The position numbers and the translations under genes are program-made. Shown here piece after piece: positions 23,160-35,881 of a stretch of 64,000 bases of DNA (positions within the stretch are counted from its first letter, which is position 1; each line of letters starts with the position of its first letter). The notes under the pieces were generated by a model that saw nothing but the letters and a program-made list of their open reading frames with translations, made no database searches and was not told the DNA's origin. This DNA is from Bryopsis sp. KO-2023 (taxonomy: Eukaryota; Chlorophyta; Ulvophyceae; Bryopsidales; Bryopsidaceae): the NCBI GenBank assembly GCA_030272585.1, contig BSYQ01000004.1, positions 5,456,001 to 5,520,000 of the forward strand, read 5' to 3'.

Positions 23160-26100
23160 CCACAGTATTCTATAACCGGTTTGTAGCCCGCCTGGGCCGT
23201 CAGCCAATGGTATTCTTCGGCATTGGAGGCCTCCCCTGTCGAGCTGAAACATCGGATGGACCCCCAGTCGATCCCCTGCATCGCCAAACATCCATCTTTC
23301 TTGTTTGCTTTTTGTTTTTTTGTTTTTTTCGAGCCCAGGACAAGCCTGACGCACATCTGCATTTTTTTTCTTTGCTATTTTGTTTTTCCAAATCACACAC
23401 ACTAACAGAGTAAAATTCCCAACAGAGTGAGGCGACATGTCTTCAAAACATATATGTTATCTACTGGACCTGAGTGGATCCATTTTTACGCCAAGCCCTC
23501 ACGATGCTGGGTACCACCCCCAGCATCGAAACTCTTGAGCAAGAAACAAACTCGCAAAAATCTCGACCGAGGGGGGAACCCTACATGCAGCACAAACAGA
23601 CACTCCGTGATTCGTATTCAAATATGATAAATTTATAGATAATATTTTATTGAAAGGTGAAGCACAGCTTGGCAAAAACACAAAAAAAAAGGGAAGAAGG
23701 TGTGAAGAGGTGGAGTGAGTCAGACGGCCCTGATCGAACACCGCAAAATTTGTTTAAAATTGTGGCAAGGTGAAAAGCATTGCGAGGGGAATAAATGATC
23801 CATCCACACAATGCTTGGGTTATTGTCTGTCATATCAACAACCATTCGCACAAGGGACAACCCACAAATGATGTGCAATTTGAAAAGGAGAAAAACAGCG
23901 ATGCACAAATATATATATATATATAGATAGATTTTTAAAATTACCATTTGTAATAAATACAAGCCTAATTTTTTTATCGTTGCGACCCGAAAAGTACATA
24001 TTATTCGTTCATATTTTTATTCTTTGTATATTGAGTGCACTACCTCGTAAATCGCAATGGTGGCCCTGTTCATGAGCGCTGCATATACCAGCCAAGGTCC
24101 CATCATCCAGCCGAGATTGGTCGGCCAGCAAACCACATCCCCTCTCCGAACGTCTTGATGAGCCCAGCCATCCACAGTGCAACGCAGGGGAGTAATGTGA
24201 GTCCAAGGGATTGCCTTCGGTTCACCCTGTTGATAAGCACTTCTTCTTACTTTTTGCTTTTCCAAAAGAAAGAAAAGGAAAAAACCAAACTATAGACCGC
24301 GGCAAAGCAGTCGAAATTTATGTGCTGGGTGGAAAATTAAAGCACTTTTCTGGAAATTTCTGCTGGAAACCTTTTTTTCTAATTTCGTTCTTGAGAGGTC
24401 GGCGGAGGGGAGAGGGGGGGGAATTGTTCAGCCTGAAAATACAGCAACTCACTGTGGTCCCTGAAGAAAACAGAATGTTCGTGGCATCATCGGGTTTTCC
24501 AATCCTTGGTTGGAAATCCTCCAAACGACCTGATTTGTTCAAAAACTGTGCCCAGGAGGTGTCGTTCGATCTCAGAGGAACCTGGGGAAAAAAATAAACG
24601 AAACGTCAATTTCTGTTCAATCGTGAATACAATTGCACATGCAATATGCTGTTGTTTTCGAAAAGTATACTGTGCATTCATTGGGTTGTGCTAGAAACCC
24701 AGATCGGTTTCAAAATAAAAATTGAACTAAGAAAAAAACAAAACAAAAAAACAGATACACACTTCGAGGGAATGGCCGTTAACCGGAAGGACCACCACCA
24801 TTTCGGGCCCTGCTTGGATGACTTTCGAGTACAGGGGGAATTTCTTTCCCGAACGAATCACGAAATCTTGAGTAAAAATCGCTTTTGTTTTTGAAATCTT
24901 CAGCCGAGTTGCCACTTCGGGGGGTGCGAATGAATCCGCTATCGAAACCACCACGCAGCCTGACACAAAAAACCAAAAAATTCCAACATAATTTAAAAAA
25001 ACAACCCACAGATCGTTTTGGAAGTGGATTTTTTGTTGGTGCTGATGTGTGAGTGTGTGTTGGGGGTTGGGGGGGGGGGTAGATTTTTTCGGCATTTTTC
25101 TTTTTCGGCTTTTTTTTGGAAAAGGGTAGGACGCTTCCGAAACAAACCTGCAAGAATGATCCCTAGATATAGGGCCACAGAGATGACAGTCATCGGCATG
25201 TTGATTGCTATCGATGTCCCTGCAAGAAATTGAAAAAAAAAACAACAATGAGGAACACAAAAAACTTTTTGATGTGAAGCTGGTCTGATGAAAGCGCACC
25301 CCCGTAACATTCTAGAAAAAAAGGAGTTTTCATGCAGACATCCACATACTTAACTAATTTGCTGAAATAAAAAATGATCGATTTTCTCCTCACAAAATTA
25401 GTTCAACCAAGTAGGATGGGTTGGGCGATGAAAAAAACCATCGAACACATCAGGAGAACAGCATTTTTTTCAGCGTGGAAATGTATTGGCACAAGAAAAG
25501 TTTACACATACGGAGCGGAATTTTCATTTTCTCTTCTCTTGTTTTTGCTCAGGGAAAAATGACATACCAGGCTCAAATGTGTCGGAAACTGCACTTGCCA
25601 CCATGACTGACATATCCCGAAGATGCCTCCAGCTCATCGTGTGCAATCGCGATGGCTCCGGCTCCTTGAAATACCGTTCAAGAAAAAAAAAAACAAAACA
25701 AAAACCCAACATCACAGGGTTGAAAAGAAAGAAGAAAAAAAAAACACCAGACAAAAAAATTCAAAATCTGCCAGACTCCCCCAACACGTGTTTTCGCATT
25801 TTCCACATTTTACAGAATACATGATTCCAGAACATGTTTTTTTTCCCTCCTTACCTTTGCCCAGACGATGGCCACATCATCGGGATCTCCCCTAGTCAGA
25901 CAGATATCTGCGATGTTCAATCGACAGCCAGGCAGCCATTCGATCGCATCTGGATGGGATGCATATCGGAGAATTCTGGCCCCCCCCCCAAAAAACTATC
26001 CCACTCAGTTTAAGCCTTTCTTATTTTTGCTGAAGAGTGCAGCGTTTCTTTACCTCCTTGCTAATGGATGAAAGCACTGTGCCATCTCAAATGGCGAAAA

Positions 26101-27718
26101 ACTTCCCCACCCATGATTCAATGCATCGATAATTTTGTTCTGCATACTGCTTCTAGAGGGTGGCTGTTGGTTTAAAATAATGACCAATACATCACCCCCC
26201 CCCTTCCTCCCCCCCAAAAATGGAAATGAATGAACAAATAATAATATAGTATATTTATATAAATGGCAATGAATCCCATCTAATGGCTAAATAATGATAA
26301 CAGTTCAACCCTTGGCCCTTTTTCGGCGCTTCACACTCAGAGGGAGGTGATTCGAGCCTCGGCAGATCCAAAAGTTGTGCGATCAAAAATAACATGTGGA
26401 TTACCAACCTGCTGGGCTTCGTATGAAATTGGATGCTGAGGTGGCGAAACAGTGCCTGCCAAAATACTTCTGGGTTATCCACCGAAACTGCATGCAAGAG
26501 TGGGAAATCTCGAACAGGATCCCCCGACATCAATCTTTCCCAAAGTCCATCGCCCTGCATTGCATGCGAGTGGTAATTATAGGGTGATTATTATTCGATT
26601 ATTATTATTATTATTATTTATAATTATTTGGGATTCAAATATCAAACCAGCCCAACGTCAAAAAAGATAACAATGAAGGATGCAATGGAATTTGAAAATG
26701 AAAATGAAAACAATACTATAAAAATAAATGTTTTGCATGGTCGACAAGAGTCCTTTAGCCTTAACACTCCCCCCCCCCAAAAAAAAAAAGAAAGTTTCTT
26801 TTTTGTGATCGATTCTAAAACAGCCCCAGACTGAAAAACGTCACTAAAATAATACAATAGTAATATATTTCACAAGGGATGAACCCATAATTCACACATC
26901 CGTCTGTTCTTTCCTTTGCTTTTCCATTCCCAGGTTTGAATGCATTCATTATTGTATTCATTTAGGTTAGACCAACCCCCCCCCAAAAAAAAAAAAAAAA
27001 TCCTTTGCCCCCCCCGACCTCACCGAAAAGGTTTTCATGAAATGTGCAAGATTTGTGAATTTGGCTCCTTGCTGCATGGGGATCCACACCGGTGGGGGTC
27101 CATCCTCTTCGACCGACCAGGTCTCGTAACAGTAGTCAAAAATCGATCGATGGATCGGGAAGGGCAGGTCAGGGTTGAGGAAAGTTTTGGAAATCTCTCT
27201 CCAGATCTGGAGAAAGCAAGTGTGTTTGTGTGTGGGTGGGGGAGTGCAGGAAAAAAATCAAATGAAGGGGGTTCTTTGAACAGGAAATGCCGTTTCGGAT
27301 CTTAGTCATCCGATCGCACGATCGTTACGTTCGTGAATTAGGTGATCGTAGTTGGGAGTTCACGACTCATTTTTCTTTTTTTTTTCCTAGTGCAAGCGAC
27401 GTCCCCTTTCAAGATAACAGAAAAACGACCATCCAGAAAATGCCTGGCTTTCAGTGGAAAACGGTCGCTTGAACAAAAACACACGCAGAGAGAAAAAAAC
27501 AAAGCGGATCACCCCATTGGGTGGTGAATAAAAACTCCAACCTGCGGTTCGTTCACTCGGCTCGACCGCAGGTGTTGAACTGTATTCACAATTTCTTCCG
27601 ATTTCGCAGTCGACAGACCTTGGCTGCGCAAACGCTCGATCATCGATTTCGGGCTTCTGTGAGAAGGCATTGCGACGTCCAGAGATTTCTCAAGGGTCGC
27701 CTTCTCCTTTTGTAACAT
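20890..27718 (-). CDS. Peroxisomal acyl-activating enzyme, plant AAE17/AAE18 type
   Basis: An ATP-dependent acyl-CoA synthetase-family enzyme: acyl-AMP formation, then thioester formation. Fifteen exons keep frame throughout: 27542-27718, 27024-27206, 26409-26554, 25855-25975, 25568-25664, 25148-25219, 24763-24959, 24453-24581, 24044-24226, 23470-23580, 23158-23275, 22633-22783, 22043-22250, 21345-21560 and 20890-20988. They give about 735 residues, the length of the plant enzymes. Marker stretches are [27 protein letters not shown], the AMP-binding loop [15 protein letters not shown] (formed across exons 8-9), [51 protein letters not shown] and the C-terminal [13 protein letters not shown] with its catalytic-type lysine. 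The protein ends SKL, a canonical type 1 peroxisomal signal. Substrate is unknown; in Arabidopsis AAE18 acts on a 2,4-DB-type auxin precursor. The start at 27,718 is the first ATG in the first exon's frame. Confidence 0.93.
23120..23157 (+). repeat. (CA)n microsatellite in an AAE intron
   Basis: About 19 CA dinucleotides sit directly beside the donor of the exon ending at 23,158, so the sense-strand donor is embedded in a GT repeat. Donor choice inside it could slip. Confidence 0.95.
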
Positions 27719-27996
27719 TTTTCGTTTATCGGAGGTGCTGGCACGACGTGCGAAACAATCCGTCCGACGTGTATTGGTTTGTCGGCTCGGGAACGTCGCT
27801 CCCTCCGCCGTAACGCCCGCAGAGTGGCGTTTCACCCATCCTGCGTGTCTTGAAGGATGGCGAGTTTGGGATGCACTTTCCGAAAAGGAGTTCTTTTCCA
27901 GTCCGACTCAATTCTTTCGTGCGTTTTTTTGAGTCGCCTTCCTTCGCTTTGCAAAAATAACGCATAGTCATGAAAAAAAGATAACCACCCAATCGT

Positions 27997-28112
27997 GTTG
28001 CCGTCATACCACCGTGAACACATACGATCCCTTCCAACCTCGCTAGTTAAGCACGGTTGGGGCCGATTAGTACCGGGATCAGGGATGTCCCAGGATACCC
28101 GGCAGCGGCAAC
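27997..28112 (+). rRNA. 5S ribosomal RNA
   Basis: The 116-nt block matches the universal 5S layout: GTTGCCGTCATACCACC at the 5' end, TGAACACA, CGATCCC, the internal promoter region with GTTAAGCACGGTTGG, then GCCGATTAGTACCGGGATCAG and CCCAGGATACCCGGCAGC. The terminal stem is GTTGCCG at 5' with CGGCAAC at 3'. A TTTT run follows at once (28,113-28,116), the RNA polymerase III stop. The gene is a single copy here, placed between the divergent starts of the AAE and ketoacyl synthase genes rather than in an array. Exact ends may differ by one to three bases. Confidence 0.95.
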
Positions 28113-28116
28113 TTTT
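28113..28116 (+). terminator. RNA polymerase III T-run terminator of 5S gene
   Basis: Four T residues directly follow the 3' arm of the 5S terminal stem. Confidence 0.75.
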
Positions 28117-28364
28117 CTGAACTTTTCCCCCCCCCGATCTCGCCATTTGTTTTTCGTACTTTTCTTCGAGATGACTCCGAGATCGCCGCACGATTCGTAA
28201 TCGGCCAGCGTTTTCTTTGTGTAAGCATTTTTCTCTTAGCAATAATCACCCATCAAGAATCGACCACAAGCACAACAAAAACCCAAGGGGAATATGTATG
28301 CGGTGTGAGTTTCGAGTTCCACTGGTCATTGGGCTCCACACCCGTCGCCAGACGAACCCAGACG

Positions 28365-31300
28365 ATGTTGAAGGTCGGTCCGGCGGCGCGACGTGCTTTT
28401 TCCCAGCACTCGTTCGCTGGGGTGCGAGGTTTCACCAGTGATTATTTTGGGCCCCCGGTGGCAATCTCACCACGGCGAGTTGTCGTGACTGGATTGGGAC
28501 TCGTGACGCCTCTGGGCGTGGGGGTCGAGCAATCCTGGAGGCGATTGATCGACGGAGAGTCGGGGGTTCGTCGATTGACGGAGGAGGATCTGTTTTCGGT
28601 AAGAGGGAGTCCAACGCGCGTCCCGTAACGCGGGTTCGTTGGAAGTTCGAGTCAGGGAAGTGCGACGCACTTTTCTATGTTTTTAATATGTGTGTTTTCG
28701 CTGTGCTCGGTTGTGGGTCGAATCACGATGCATGTGCCGACAGCGGGATCGACGTTCGATCGTTTCATAATCTTGCATATGTCAGATATTTTCCATGCAT
28801 TGTGAGATTTCGAAGATCAGAAAATGTTTGTCTTGGCATTTCTTTAATGTCCCAGGCATTTTGGTGTTGAAAAAAAACCCTGTTTTGTTTTGTTTTGTTT
28901 TTGCTTTGCTTTGTTTTGATGATGGGGCTTTATTTAATTTATTAATTTATTTTTATTTTTTTTGGGGGGGGACAACCAGGGTCATGCGCAATGCTTGAAT
29001 CAACTGCCATCGAAAGTCGTTGCTCGAGTTTCGAAAGATGAGCTGAAGGCATGCGAATGGGCTCCTGAGCAGGTTGGCTGTAAAACCGCTCCTCGAGTCA
29101 AGTTGACTTTTTAAAAGATTTGTTGAATTCAGCTTTCTTTTCAAAAAATCGTTCAGGCCCCCCTTCACACTGAAAAATTCGCACGTTGCGATACAATCGC
29201 TTTCCTTTTTTTTTTTCCCTCCAAAGAAGAAAAAAAGAATCGTATTAAAATTTATAGATCAAAAGAATACTTTTTTGAAAATGCCCATATGCTGAAAATC
29301 TTTGCCTGGGCGGACTTTTGATGTGGGCGGGCGGGGCATGTGCATTTTTCTTGGGTCGATGGGAGGGATTTTGTTTTTTGGAGGTTGAATTATTCTCGCA
29401 CAGAAAAAAAATGGATCAAAAAATGATGTGTTTTGGAGATTTTCTTCGGGCCATTTTGCAGGAATCCAGGAGATCTGGACTGTTTATGAAATTTGCTGCA
29501 ATAGCTGCTGAAGAGGTATCATTTTTTTCCCCATTTTTTTTGCCAGCCCAGCATGTGGATCAGATTGTACAAAAAAAAAAAAAAAATCTGTACTATTCGT
29601 CAATATTTTGTCCCCTTTCTTTGTCTTTGTTCGCATCAGCAAGTAGGAGTTGATTTTTTTTTCTGAACCCTGATTTTGTTTTTGCCAAATTTTTTTTTAG
29701 ACTGAGTCAATCTTTGAAACCTTGGCATCCAAAATTGCAAACTGCATTCAAGAATATTTTAGATGAAATACAAAAAAACCCAAAAAACATGTCGATGTGA
29801 CAGGCCCTCCGAAACGCAAATTGGAAGCCTGATAATCCAGAGGATAAAATCAACACCGGAGTTGCGATCGGATGCGGAATGAGTTTCACAACCGAGGTTG
29901 CAGAAGCTGGGCTGATGTTGGTGAGCAGTGTCAGAATTTGTTCCATGTCCTTCGCACATTCCCCACTTTCATCCAGCATAAATAGACATAAATTTAAATA
30001 AATTAATCCCACCATGAGAAGAAAGATCGTCCAGATCTCGGCAAAATCCAGGCAAAATCCAAGCAAGAATCCTCGAGGTTTTCAACAAACACACTTTTGA
30101 TAAAGTTATACAAGGCAACTGCAGGACTGGTGGTGATTATGGTTTATTTATTTATTTTCAAAGTTCTTTTCTGTTTTATTTAAATAAAAAAAAATCGGGG
30201 GAGAGCAGAGGTTTTTCATGTCTTTTCCTTTCTTTGTCTTTCCCTGCCTAGAACGTGGTGGATCCAGCTGCTTGTCTGATGCTGCTGTTTTTTTTAAATC
30301 GAATTTTTGCTCGCCACAGGGTGCAGGGACATTGCGTCGGCTAAGCCCTTTTTTTGTACCAAAAGTGTTGGGAAATATGGCATCCGGAGATGTCAGTGTG
30401 AGGTAACCAATCGGCCCAAGGCCATATATATACATGTATCAAGCCAAACAAAATCTGACATTTGAAACCTTGGTATAGTTGTTTCATAATTCCAAGCATT
30501 CTTGAACTGGGGGGAAAAGTTTGTTCATATTCGTTTTGCATGCATGTCAGGTATGGTTTCAAAGGTCCAAACCTGTCTGCGTCCACGGCATGTGCCGCCA
30601 GCGCTCATGCAATCGGAGATGCTTTCAGGGCTATTCAATTGGGGGACGCCAACGTAATGGTAAGCCTTTCCTAAATAGATGAGTGAGACAGGGGGCTGGA
30701 AAAAAATCGTATGGAGTATCAGCATCAGCAAGCCAACAAGAAATTTACACTCAGTGAAACGTTCATTTTCATGATGGCACGTGCTCTCAGACATCGACTC
30801 ACTCAAATTCCGAATGTAACCCTAACTCCATTCACAAATTGGATCTATTCACAGGTTGCGGGGGGTACTGAAGCTTGCATAGATGCGATTGCCCTCATGG
30901 GGTTCAGTCGCATGCGTGCCCTTTCCACCAAATTCAACGATCAGCCCCACAAAGCCTCGCGGCCCTTCGACGCAGAGAGAGATGGCTTCGTTATGGGTGA
31001 AGGCGCAGGAATTCTGATTCTGGAAGAGCTGTCGCATGCCAGACATCGAGGAGCACAGTGTTTGGCTGAGGTGAGTGTGTGAACTGATGCGTCATAATGC
31101 ATGTCATGCATCACCCTGTTGCTTATTTCTTGATTGCGATTTGGATGATAGGGTGTGTGTGTGCTGGCTTCCTGATTGCAATGCGGATTTTGGGTTTAAG
31201 AAAATAGGACCATGTGAAAATTCGTGTGCTTTCAGTACCACACTGCATGCACCCAGTGTTTGTCCGTCAATCAATCAATCAATTACAGCAAAAAGAGGCC

Positions 31301-32176
31301 ATCACCCCCCATAATTAATTTGAATTTGAGTGTTTGAAATGGGTTCAGATGAGGGGCTACGGAGCCAGCGGGGATGGTCATCATATCACTCAGCCAGTGC
31401 CATCAGGAGAAGGTGCAGCGTTGGCCATGTCCAGATGCATCAGAGGTTCAGGTGTCAGACTGGAGGACATCACATACTTGAATGCACATGCGACTTCCAC
31501 ACCCAAAGGTGTGTTTCAGATTCCACCTCGAGCAGATCGGTCAAATCCATATTTCCAAGGAAAATCACTTCAAGTGGTTCAGATGATTTCCACAATGATT
31601 TCGAAAAGGCAGCCCAGCTATGATTTTTCTTGTTTTCAGTGCTGATGGACTGGGAGGTGTGTCGCTGAGTTGTGGGATATTCTCAGGTGATGAGGTGGAG
31701 CTGAATGCCATTAGCACCGTATTCGGCCTGGCCGATCGCCCTCCCCTGATGGTCTCCTCTGTGAAAGGCTCCCTTGGACATCTGCTCGGAGCAGCAGGGG
31801 CTGTTGAGACGGTGCGACTTTAACAACCCCCCCCCCAAAAAAATCAGAATTCTGTCAACACCACTCCATTTTCCCCAAAGCCATGCCCATCAATGATCAC
31901 CAGGCAAGAACGAATTGGAAATCCACAGAGAAAACCGACTGCTCTATGCTTTGGGGTGGGCTCATACAGGCGATGACTGTCTTATCGCTGCACCATGGAA
32001 TCGCACCCCACACGGTGAATCTCGAGACGCCCAGCCCGACGCCACGACATGCCAACCTGATCATGCACACGCCTCACCCCACAGCTGAGGGTCCAACCGC
32101 CGTCATGTCAAATTCCTTCGGTTTCGCCGGAACCAATGCCAGCCTGCTCCTCACGACCCCCCCGCCACAAGAATAA
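28365..32176 (+). CDS. Beta-ketoacyl-ACP synthase (FabF/KAS II type), probably mitochondrial
   Basis: This enzyme condenses malonyl-ACP with acyl-ACP in type II fatty acid synthesis. Ten exons keep frame: 28365-28598, 28980-29072, 29462-29515, 29804-29920, 30320-30402, 30551-30659, 30855-31070, 31349-31508, 31687-31811 and 31970-32176. They give about 465 residues ending in TAA. The catalytic set is complete: nucleophile Cys in [10 protein letters not shown], His in NAHATSTP, and Lys plus His in [26 protein letters not shown] marks the domain start, and [13 protein letters not shown] marks the C-terminal loop. The first ~35 residues ([19 protein letters not shown]) are Arg/Ser-rich, without acidic residues, and amphipathic, as expected of a mitochondrial presequence. 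This points to the OXSM-like enzyme that feeds lipoate synthesis, although a plastid enzyme cannot be excluded. Confidence 0.93.
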
Positions 32177-32467
32177 CACACGTAATGTCGACAGCGGACG
32201 CGATTGATGGTGCAGCGAGGGAACGGAGGGGGGTGTCGTACAGGTTGAAAGGTATAATCGGGGTAATGGAATCGTTAAGAAGTAATTGAATTTGACGATC
32301 AAGCTGACTGTCACCTCGAAGGGGGGCAGCTTTTCTGCTTGGACTCGGGACCTGGCGCTTGGGTCGGGAGGATTGACGGCTTGGCGGGAAGTGGAATTCG
32401 CGGCGTGGATACCGGAAAACAGTGGGAAGAACGTTTTTGAACGCATTCGGCTTGGACGGAAACACGG

Positions 32468-34302
32468 ATGGAGAACGGAGAGAAGTTGATCATTGGGAAG
32501 CGGTGCTACGTGGGCAATTTGGCGTGGCGGACTTCTTGGCAGGACCTGAAGGATAAGTTTCGCGAGTGTGGAAATGTCGTCTACGCGAACGTGATGCGAA
32601 CGGAGGATGGTGCGTGTCTTTTCACGACGGGAAGCGACCCACCTTGTCTGGGGCAGGGTGGGGTCGTTTTTTGGGGGGGGTGTTTAAATTTGAGGTGGTT
32701 GGATGGGGATTGGTCGCGAGCTGCGTAGTTCCGTGTGTGGAAGTAGTGCAGCGAGCGATGTTTGGTTGTGATGGGGCGTTGAATCGGGAAGGGGGAGGAA
32801 CGGAGGAAAACCTGAGAGGCGTTTCTTGTGTTTTTTGTTTTTTTTCTTTATTTCAGGGCGCTCGAAGGGATGGGGGATTGTTGAGTTTGAATCTCCAGAA
32901 GAGGTGAGCTGGTGGGAAAACGCTGTTTCTCAAAGTTCGACGCAGCTGATTTTCTGGGTGGTAGAATGGGAATTAATCGCTTTCGCCTTCCTTACCCAAA
33001 CGTCTTGTCTTTTTCGGAGAAGGGCAAGAGCAGACGAGATCTGTTTGGGGGTGTTTTTTTCTGTCGAGAGCTGCGAGTTCTGTCGTTGAAGAAGGCGGGG
33101 TTTCGGCCCCTTTCCGCCTGGCGTTTCCGAATTCTCTAAAAGAAAAAAAAATTGTGATGTTTGGCGTCAGGCCTTGAAAGCTGTGCAGACGATGAACGGC
33201 GTCGAGTTGGGCGGACGACCGATGATGGTGCGGGAAGATCGCGAGGATAGGGACGTCAAGAACTATCAGAGCGAGTCTGGACGCGGTAGAGATGGGGCCG
33301 CGAAAGGCTGTCAGGTGAGACGGGGGGAAGACAGCCTTCTGAATCAATCCTCACCCTTTTCGCAACCCCTCGTTTTCCCCCAAGCATTAAAAAAAGTGAA
33401 GAGGGGGAGTGAAAGTGGATTCTTTTCCAATGGTTGAAAAAGGTTGGGAGGTTTTTGAGACAGAAACCCTTCTTGGTTGGGTGTGGCACCCCACAGGTCG
33501 TGGTCCACGGGATTCCCTTCAAATACAGCTGGAAAGAATTGAAGGACCTGTTCAACCAAAGGGCCGGTGGTGCTCAACATGCCGATGTCGTGCTGGGTCG
33601 TGATGGACGTAGCAAGGTGGGGAAAAAAAATGAAGCATCCTTTTTTTTTCTCTTTCTGTTTTTTTTTTTTTTTTGAAACCAAGGCTGTCGAGAAGGCCTC
33701 CTCCACTTCTTTTTTCTCCGTTTCTTGAGGGAAAAAAAAAGGGGGAAAGGGCAATAAAATTTCGGAGAGTGTATTGAGATGAATCACTGCTGAAATTGTT
33801 GTTGCGAAGTCTTAAATTTTGTTTTAAAAATGTATGCGGCTGATTTTTCTGCCACACTCCTCCCAATCCTTGAAATTTTTTGAGCGTGATTTTTGAGCTT
33901 GGTGAAATGCAATGAAAGGGGGAAGGGAGAGGTGGAGAGGATTTGAACTGTAGCTTTCCTCAACACACTTTATAGACTTTAGATAGAGAAAGTCGAGGAA
34001 TGAACAGACAAGCGCTAAATAACCAAGGTCCAAATGTCTGAACCTGCTACTTGGTGCCATATTATTTGTTATATTTATTTATGTTGAAAAAAAAATTATA
34101 TTCGTGTTGTTTTATTTATGTTTTTAAAGTTAATTTTTTAAAAGTTAATGTTGAAGTTTTCTCTTTCTTCTTTTTTTTTGAACAGGGCTGGGGAACTGTT
34201 CGTTTCGAATCCCCTGAGGATGCAGAGAAGGCCATCGAGGTGATGAACAATTCTGACCTCGAAGGCCGTCGTTTGGGGGTCAAGCTCGATAAATTTGCCT
34301 GA
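32468..34302 (+). CDS. Two-RRM RNA-binding protein
   Basis: Five exons keep frame (32468-32609, 32857-32903, 33171-33314, 33497-33616, 34186-34302). They encode about 189 residues ending in TGA. RRM1 covers residues ~10-85: RNP2-like CYVGNL and RNP1-like SKGWGIVEF. RRM2 covers ~110-188: VVVHGI and SKGWGTVRF. The linker is charged (REDREDRDVKNYQSESGRGR). The KGWG form of RNP1 is reminiscent of yeast Gbp2/Hrb1-like shuttling mRNA-binding proteins, but two tandem RRMs without an extended RS or RGG tail do not fix a function. The protein is short and almost entirely the two RRMs. It starts 292 bases after the synthase stop on the same strand. Confidence 0.92.
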
Positions 34303-35881
34303 AAAATAGGATGGCATTATCCATCCACCGTCTGTCAGTCATATCGAAAGAAAAACAAAAAAAAAGAAAGCCCCGTGTAGTTTTGGAGGGAAAGAATCAA
34401 AAAAAGGAAAAAAAAAGCACGCGAAGAAGATGATTTAAAAAAAAGAAAGAAGAAGGAGAAATCGAGTTGGGGAGAGAGAGAAAAAGAAAGTCGAGCAATT
34501 ATCTATTCACAGTGAAAGTAAGGCAAAAAAAACAAAAAGGAAAGAAAAAACAGAGGATGGATTGAAAGATTAAGAAGAAAAAAGAAGAGAGAAAAAAGAA
34601 ATTGAATATATTGACGATGAGGGGAAAAAAAAGAAGTATTATTTATTTTTTTTTGCTCTTTTCTCCTGCGTAGGATTCCTGTGTTTGTCTGTATGTGTTT
34701 GTGGCTGTCTGTTCTTCAGCATCTGTTTTAAAATTTTGGGCGATTTTTTTTTGCTTCTTTTGTATTTCTTTTTTTTTTTTGTGCCTTTGTTCATGCTGGA
34801 TCTCATTGCACTGTCGTTTTTTTTTTTTTTTAATTTTTATAAAAAAAATCGTTTTATAGGGGGGTTCCACAGATTTACTGGGTTTTGATATCTCATCTCA
34901 GGGGTTTCTTGAAAAGAAAATGGAAGGGAAAAAAAAATGTTGGAAAAGAAAGGTCGACATAGAGAAACTTCATCCGATTTTTTTTTTTTTTTGAACTTTT
35001 TCAAGGGGGTTATGAAGCAAACACATCCGATTGCAAAAAAAAATACAATGAGAAACGGCAAAACCGTAGTTAGATTCAGCAAAAAAAAAAGGAAGAAGAA
35101 AAAAGAAAAGGAGGAGGGTAAAAAAAAATACGAGAGAAAAAAAAAAAAGAAACAAAAGAAAGAAGAGTTTGTGGAGGTCTTTGTGTCGTGTGTGGGGGCT
35201 TGAAAAAGGAAAAAAAAACAGCGAAAAAAGAAAAGAAAGAAAAACCATTTTGGGGTGGGTGGGGCAAAAATCAATGTGTTGGTATGTGCGATGTTTAGAT
35301 TTGATGCCGAAGGGATGAGCCCCATCCCAGAGGTGTTTGTCTTTTGGCGGTCTTTATGGTGGATGCTTTTGAGTGTTATATGTGTTGGATGTCTTATTTG
35401 TGTCGGTTGGGGGGTGAATGGTGGACTTGGTGTGTCATATGGAGGTTGTTGGGGGATGTTGATGGTGTTTTTGCTATGTTTTGGGGGGTGTAACAGCTCG
35501 TCATGCATGGTCTTTTAGTCTTTTCGATGGCCTGCTCTGAAATTGATCCCAAACCCAAAGAAAGCAAAAAAATGAAATTTTACTTGGATGGTGATGGCCT
35601 GTTGAACCCAATGAAAGCAAAAACGAAGTCGGATGGATGGGTGGGGGGAGGGAAGAAAATGAAAATGGTCCATGCTTTCATGGAGGAATGTATTGGATCT
35701 CTTGGAAGGCAAAGTGTGAGGTCATGAAGCTGAGATGCACCTGAAAGAGAGCCATCCCTCCACTTCTCCTATTTTTAAATTTGCCCATAGTCCAACTTTC
35801 AAGATTCAACATTGTCTCGACGCTCAGTTCTTTGAAGAAAAACACACAAAAAACGAAAAACATGCAATCAATCCGCCAGAG
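34303..35881. other. A/T-homopolymer spacer, no gene recognised
   Basis: The 3' flanks of two convergent genes. The left part is almost pure A/G with many A runs; the middle alternates T-rich and A-rich blocks; a G/T-rich stretch lies at about 35,250-35,510. Open stretches here are low complexity and have no exon-like partners. Confidence 0.5.

Noticed and set aside
23108-23160. His-Thr repeat peptide
   Set aside because: Translation of the (CA)n microsatellite in an AAE intron.
26028-26137. Possible extra AAE exon with good splice signals on the minus strand
   Set aside because: The flanking exons already join in phase and match the plant enzyme without it; including it would add an unsupported insertion.
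28600-28680. tRNA-like GTTCGAGTC motif in the first ketoacyl synthase intron
   Set aside because: No acceptor stem, D arm or anticodon arm could be folded around it.
31633-31686. Alternative acceptor extending ketoacyl synthase exon 9 upstream (tgttttcag at 31,639)
   Set aside because: It would insert residues between the conserved STP and the following acidic stretch; the acceptor at 31,686 restores the family pattern and the frame.
34837-35508. 223-codon minus-strand open frame with Phe-rich middle
   Set aside because: Composed of homopolymer runs (Phe, Lys); no splice signals or family resemblance.
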